Of a stretch of 64,000 bases of DNA, positions 63,401 through 64,000 are shown one piece after another (position 1 is the first letter of the stretch; each line of letters opens with the position of its first letter). The stretch is taken from positions 20,249 through 84,248 of the forward strand of contig JAHDOV010000027.1 in the NCBI GenBank assembly GCA_018434685.1, written 5' to 3'. The translations under genes were made by a program, and so were the position numbers. The notes beneath the pieces are model-generated. The model did no database searches. It was not told where the DNA came from and saw only the letters and a list, made by a program, of their open reading frames with translations. Origin of the DNA: Deltaproteobacteria bacterium (GTDB lineage: Bacteria; Desulfobacterota; Desulfomonilia; UBA1062).

Positions 63401-63690
63401 TGAACCATTATTGGCAGGGGCTTTTGCGGCCGCTGCACTTTTTCCCCGAGGCCTCCTGGAAATTCGCCAATCCTGGACACGGCAGGGATAACTCTCCCAA
63501 GGACCCCATGGCAGAAGCAAAGGCACTCTGGGAGGGAGGCGGATTCAACCGTGGGGAGAATTTGAACACCTACTACCGGATCTGTTTTGAGGGGACTGAC
63601 CCGCTCGACGACGAGTTTGCACGCCTGTCGCAGGATATCTACGGACCGTTGCTGGAGCATGTGGATATAAGAACAGGCGCTGGGCGCTAG
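60433..63690 (+). CDS. recC: exodeoxyribonuclease V gamma subunit RecC
   Basis: A 1085-residue protein matching RecC: LSSPFEKETVVVQSKGMERW and FPNAVVNDLFKKV near the N terminus (inactivated helicase fold), LPERLSIFGLSYLPLFHLE, VMTPDIESYAPFI, and the C-terminal inactivated nuclease-like region (YRICFEGTDPL). It recognises Chi and splits strands for RecB/RecD. ATG 60433 or 60442 possible. recB, which normally follows directly, is not present in the next 310 bp. Confidence 0.92.
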   Translation: MPGMKLFVSNRIEVLTNQLAQVLEEPLSSPFEKETVVVQSKGMERWLFMQIALRHGICANTTFLFPNAVVNDLFKKVIGDVPEESLFAVETMTWRIMEKLPAHLYDRDFESVRRYVKGDETGLKLYQLSRHLAETFDQYIIFRDEAIMNWQAGRFSFPERDRNLESWQCVLWRDLAQGHEQQHRASLKRAFMEALGEDILGALPERLSIFGLSYLPLFHLEIFHAVSRYIPVHLFLMNPCSQYWGDIQSNSEMTRLVMKRPGVEREELHLEEGNSLLASLGALGRQLFEMLQVFEIEEMDGFEEIAENSMLACLQSDIFHLRNAAPENRRIVDLSDTSLQIHSCHSPMREVEVLNDNLLALFEANPDLRPEDIVVMTPDIESYAPFIQAVFDLPRSDPRYIPFCIADRTLRTQSDLAETFLAILDLAGARFEASAVLSLLESESLRKKFIITDDDLELIQNWVQDTRIRWGSDKESKEELGLPGFKENTWRFGLDRLLMGYAMHSGQGRDFAGILPYDDIEGDDAVVLGSFLSFVSALFDSVRSLKQARSLGDWSHVLTGLMDEFFHVDEASEPGFRNVHVLLTGLSGIQQKTGYDQPVTLDVVRTYVRQGLEVKAEGMGFLSSGITFCAMLPMRSIPFRVVCLLGMNHDSYPRQTRLKGFDLIARNPRKGDRNRRADDLYLFLEALLSAREILYMSYIGQGIQDNAQSPPSVLISSLLDYIEQGFAAEEGASIRDQVFTRHALQAFNPRYFTGSTRLFSYSEENARAAMRLVEKNKADRVFWTGPLDEPGDEWKMLDVDMLCNFYVNPVRFLLKNRLGIVVSEGAPALDDREPFDLDALEYYNLAQEHIRNTLEGMDRNRSLELFRMGGQLPHGAPGEAVFDRMDRQTETFTRIVQSSCGGCAPDNVIVDLSIGGFTITGTIPTYGRRRIVRFRHAGLKGADLLRTWLLHLVLCATDDSPDIVSLCIAKDHVATFDRADACRDILASLLNHYWQGLLRPLHFFPEASWKFANPGHGRDNSPKDPMAEAKALWEGGGFNRGENLNTYYRICFEGTDPLDDEFARLSQDIYGPLLEHVDIRTGAGR

Positions 63691-64000
63691 GCGTTTATAT
63701 GAAAATAGAATTCATGAAACAGGCTATTAGGCTGAAGACTATTAGACTGTTAGTGAAGGATAAAAAGAAAAAAGCGGGAGATAGAATAAGGGGACGTGGC
63801 AGTGATCATATACCTAACAGTAGCCCAAGGGCATTTCTTTCAGGGCAGCTTAAGCAAATCCGACACATTTTCATTCTTCGTTGTGGCCAATTGGTCATGC
63901 CTGTTAGGCACTGGGGAAAGACATAAGGAACTGGATAGTTACAAGATGAAGTATAGGCACGATTCACACATGAAATGCGCCCCCGCGAAGGTGGGGGTCC
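63691..64000 (+). other. non-coding tail after recC with small repeats
   Basis: No convincing gene is seen. A TTAG-type short repeat cluster (CTATTAG, ACTATTAG, ACTGTTAG between 63721 and 63755) lies near the start. At the window edge CCCCC-GCGAAGGT-GGGGG (63980-63997) forms a hairpin of a type that is common as a dispersed repeat in related genomes; its copy is cut by the window end. Confidence 0.5.

Noticed and set aside
63699..63926. 75-codon frame after recC
   Set aside because: Composition is repeat-derived, with no ribosome site or motif.
1..64000. rRNA, tRNA, insertion sequences or prophage
   Set aside because: No matching structures, transposase motifs or att-like repeats were recognised on reading both strands.

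Overview
The window reads as a chromosomal segment of an anaerobic, G+C-rich Gram-negative bacterium, most likely a Desulfobacterota (former Deltaproteobacteria) member. The indications are a glycyl-radical X-succinate synthase cluster, exosortase-type PEP-CTERM sorting, repeat-rich outer-membrane proteins, PAS proteins with a C-terminal Cys-pair module, and UspA/Nudix genes typical of that group. The taxonomic call is inference. No rRNA, tRNA, CRISPR array, phage or insertion sequence was recognised.

Region 1 (1-15385, + strand) is one tightly packed catabolic operon. In order it encodes a divergent B12-type acyl-CoA mutase large subunit, a MeaB GTPase, an MmgE/PrpD protein, a glycyl-radical activase, a 54-residue Cys4 gamma-like subunit, a glycyl-radical enzyme (Cys471, Arg486 and Gly808 in benzylsuccinate-synthase spacing), a Cys-rich beta-like subunit, two small paralogous zinc-ribbon proteins, a MoxR-type AAA+ ATPase, a VWA protein, a sirtuin, an AMP-forming acyl-CoA synthetase and a malate-dehydrogenase-like enzyme. 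The core order activase-gamma-alpha-beta-ATPase resembles bssDCABE and the alkylsuccinate synthase operons. The proposed flow is fumarate addition to a hydrocarbon-like substrate, CoA activation, B12-dependent skeleton rearrangement and fumarate regeneration. This is the most interesting part of the window.

Region 2 (15386-29760) is mixed metabolism and signalling: an amino-acid-type ABC binding protein and permease without an ATPase, a crotonase, a YheT-like hydrolase, an NfeD-like membrane protein, a tandemly duplicated PAS protein, Nudix, a lipoprotein, UspA, an SGNH esterase, a gamma-carbonic-anhydrase-fold protein, a PatB/MalY lyase (apparently with an ATT start), an M29 aminopeptidase and a PAS-LuxR regulator.

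Region 3 (29761-45057) is envelope-oriented: a minus-strand operon (CsgG-like protein, a lipoprotein with six MopE-type repeats plus a beta-helix, a beta-barrel), then FKBP, UspA, DUF488, SRAP, START and Nudix genes, and an MMPL/RND-LolA-like-beta-barrel export operon.

Region 4 (45285-53724) holds a K+ channel and a YcgN-like Fe-S protein, then a complete minus-strand phosphate regulon phoB-phoR-pstS-pstC-pstA-pstB-arsC-phoU, with an 11-bp-periodic Pho box before pstS. Region 5 (53725-64000) has a PLP decarboxylase, a HlyIII protein, a UPF0316 protein, a PEP-CTERM protein with a textbook sigma-54 promoter and a terminator, a NifS-like protein lacking its catalytic Cys and fused to a DUF3343-like domain, and recC. 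Three copies of a REP-type palindrome are scattered through regions 2, 3 and 5.
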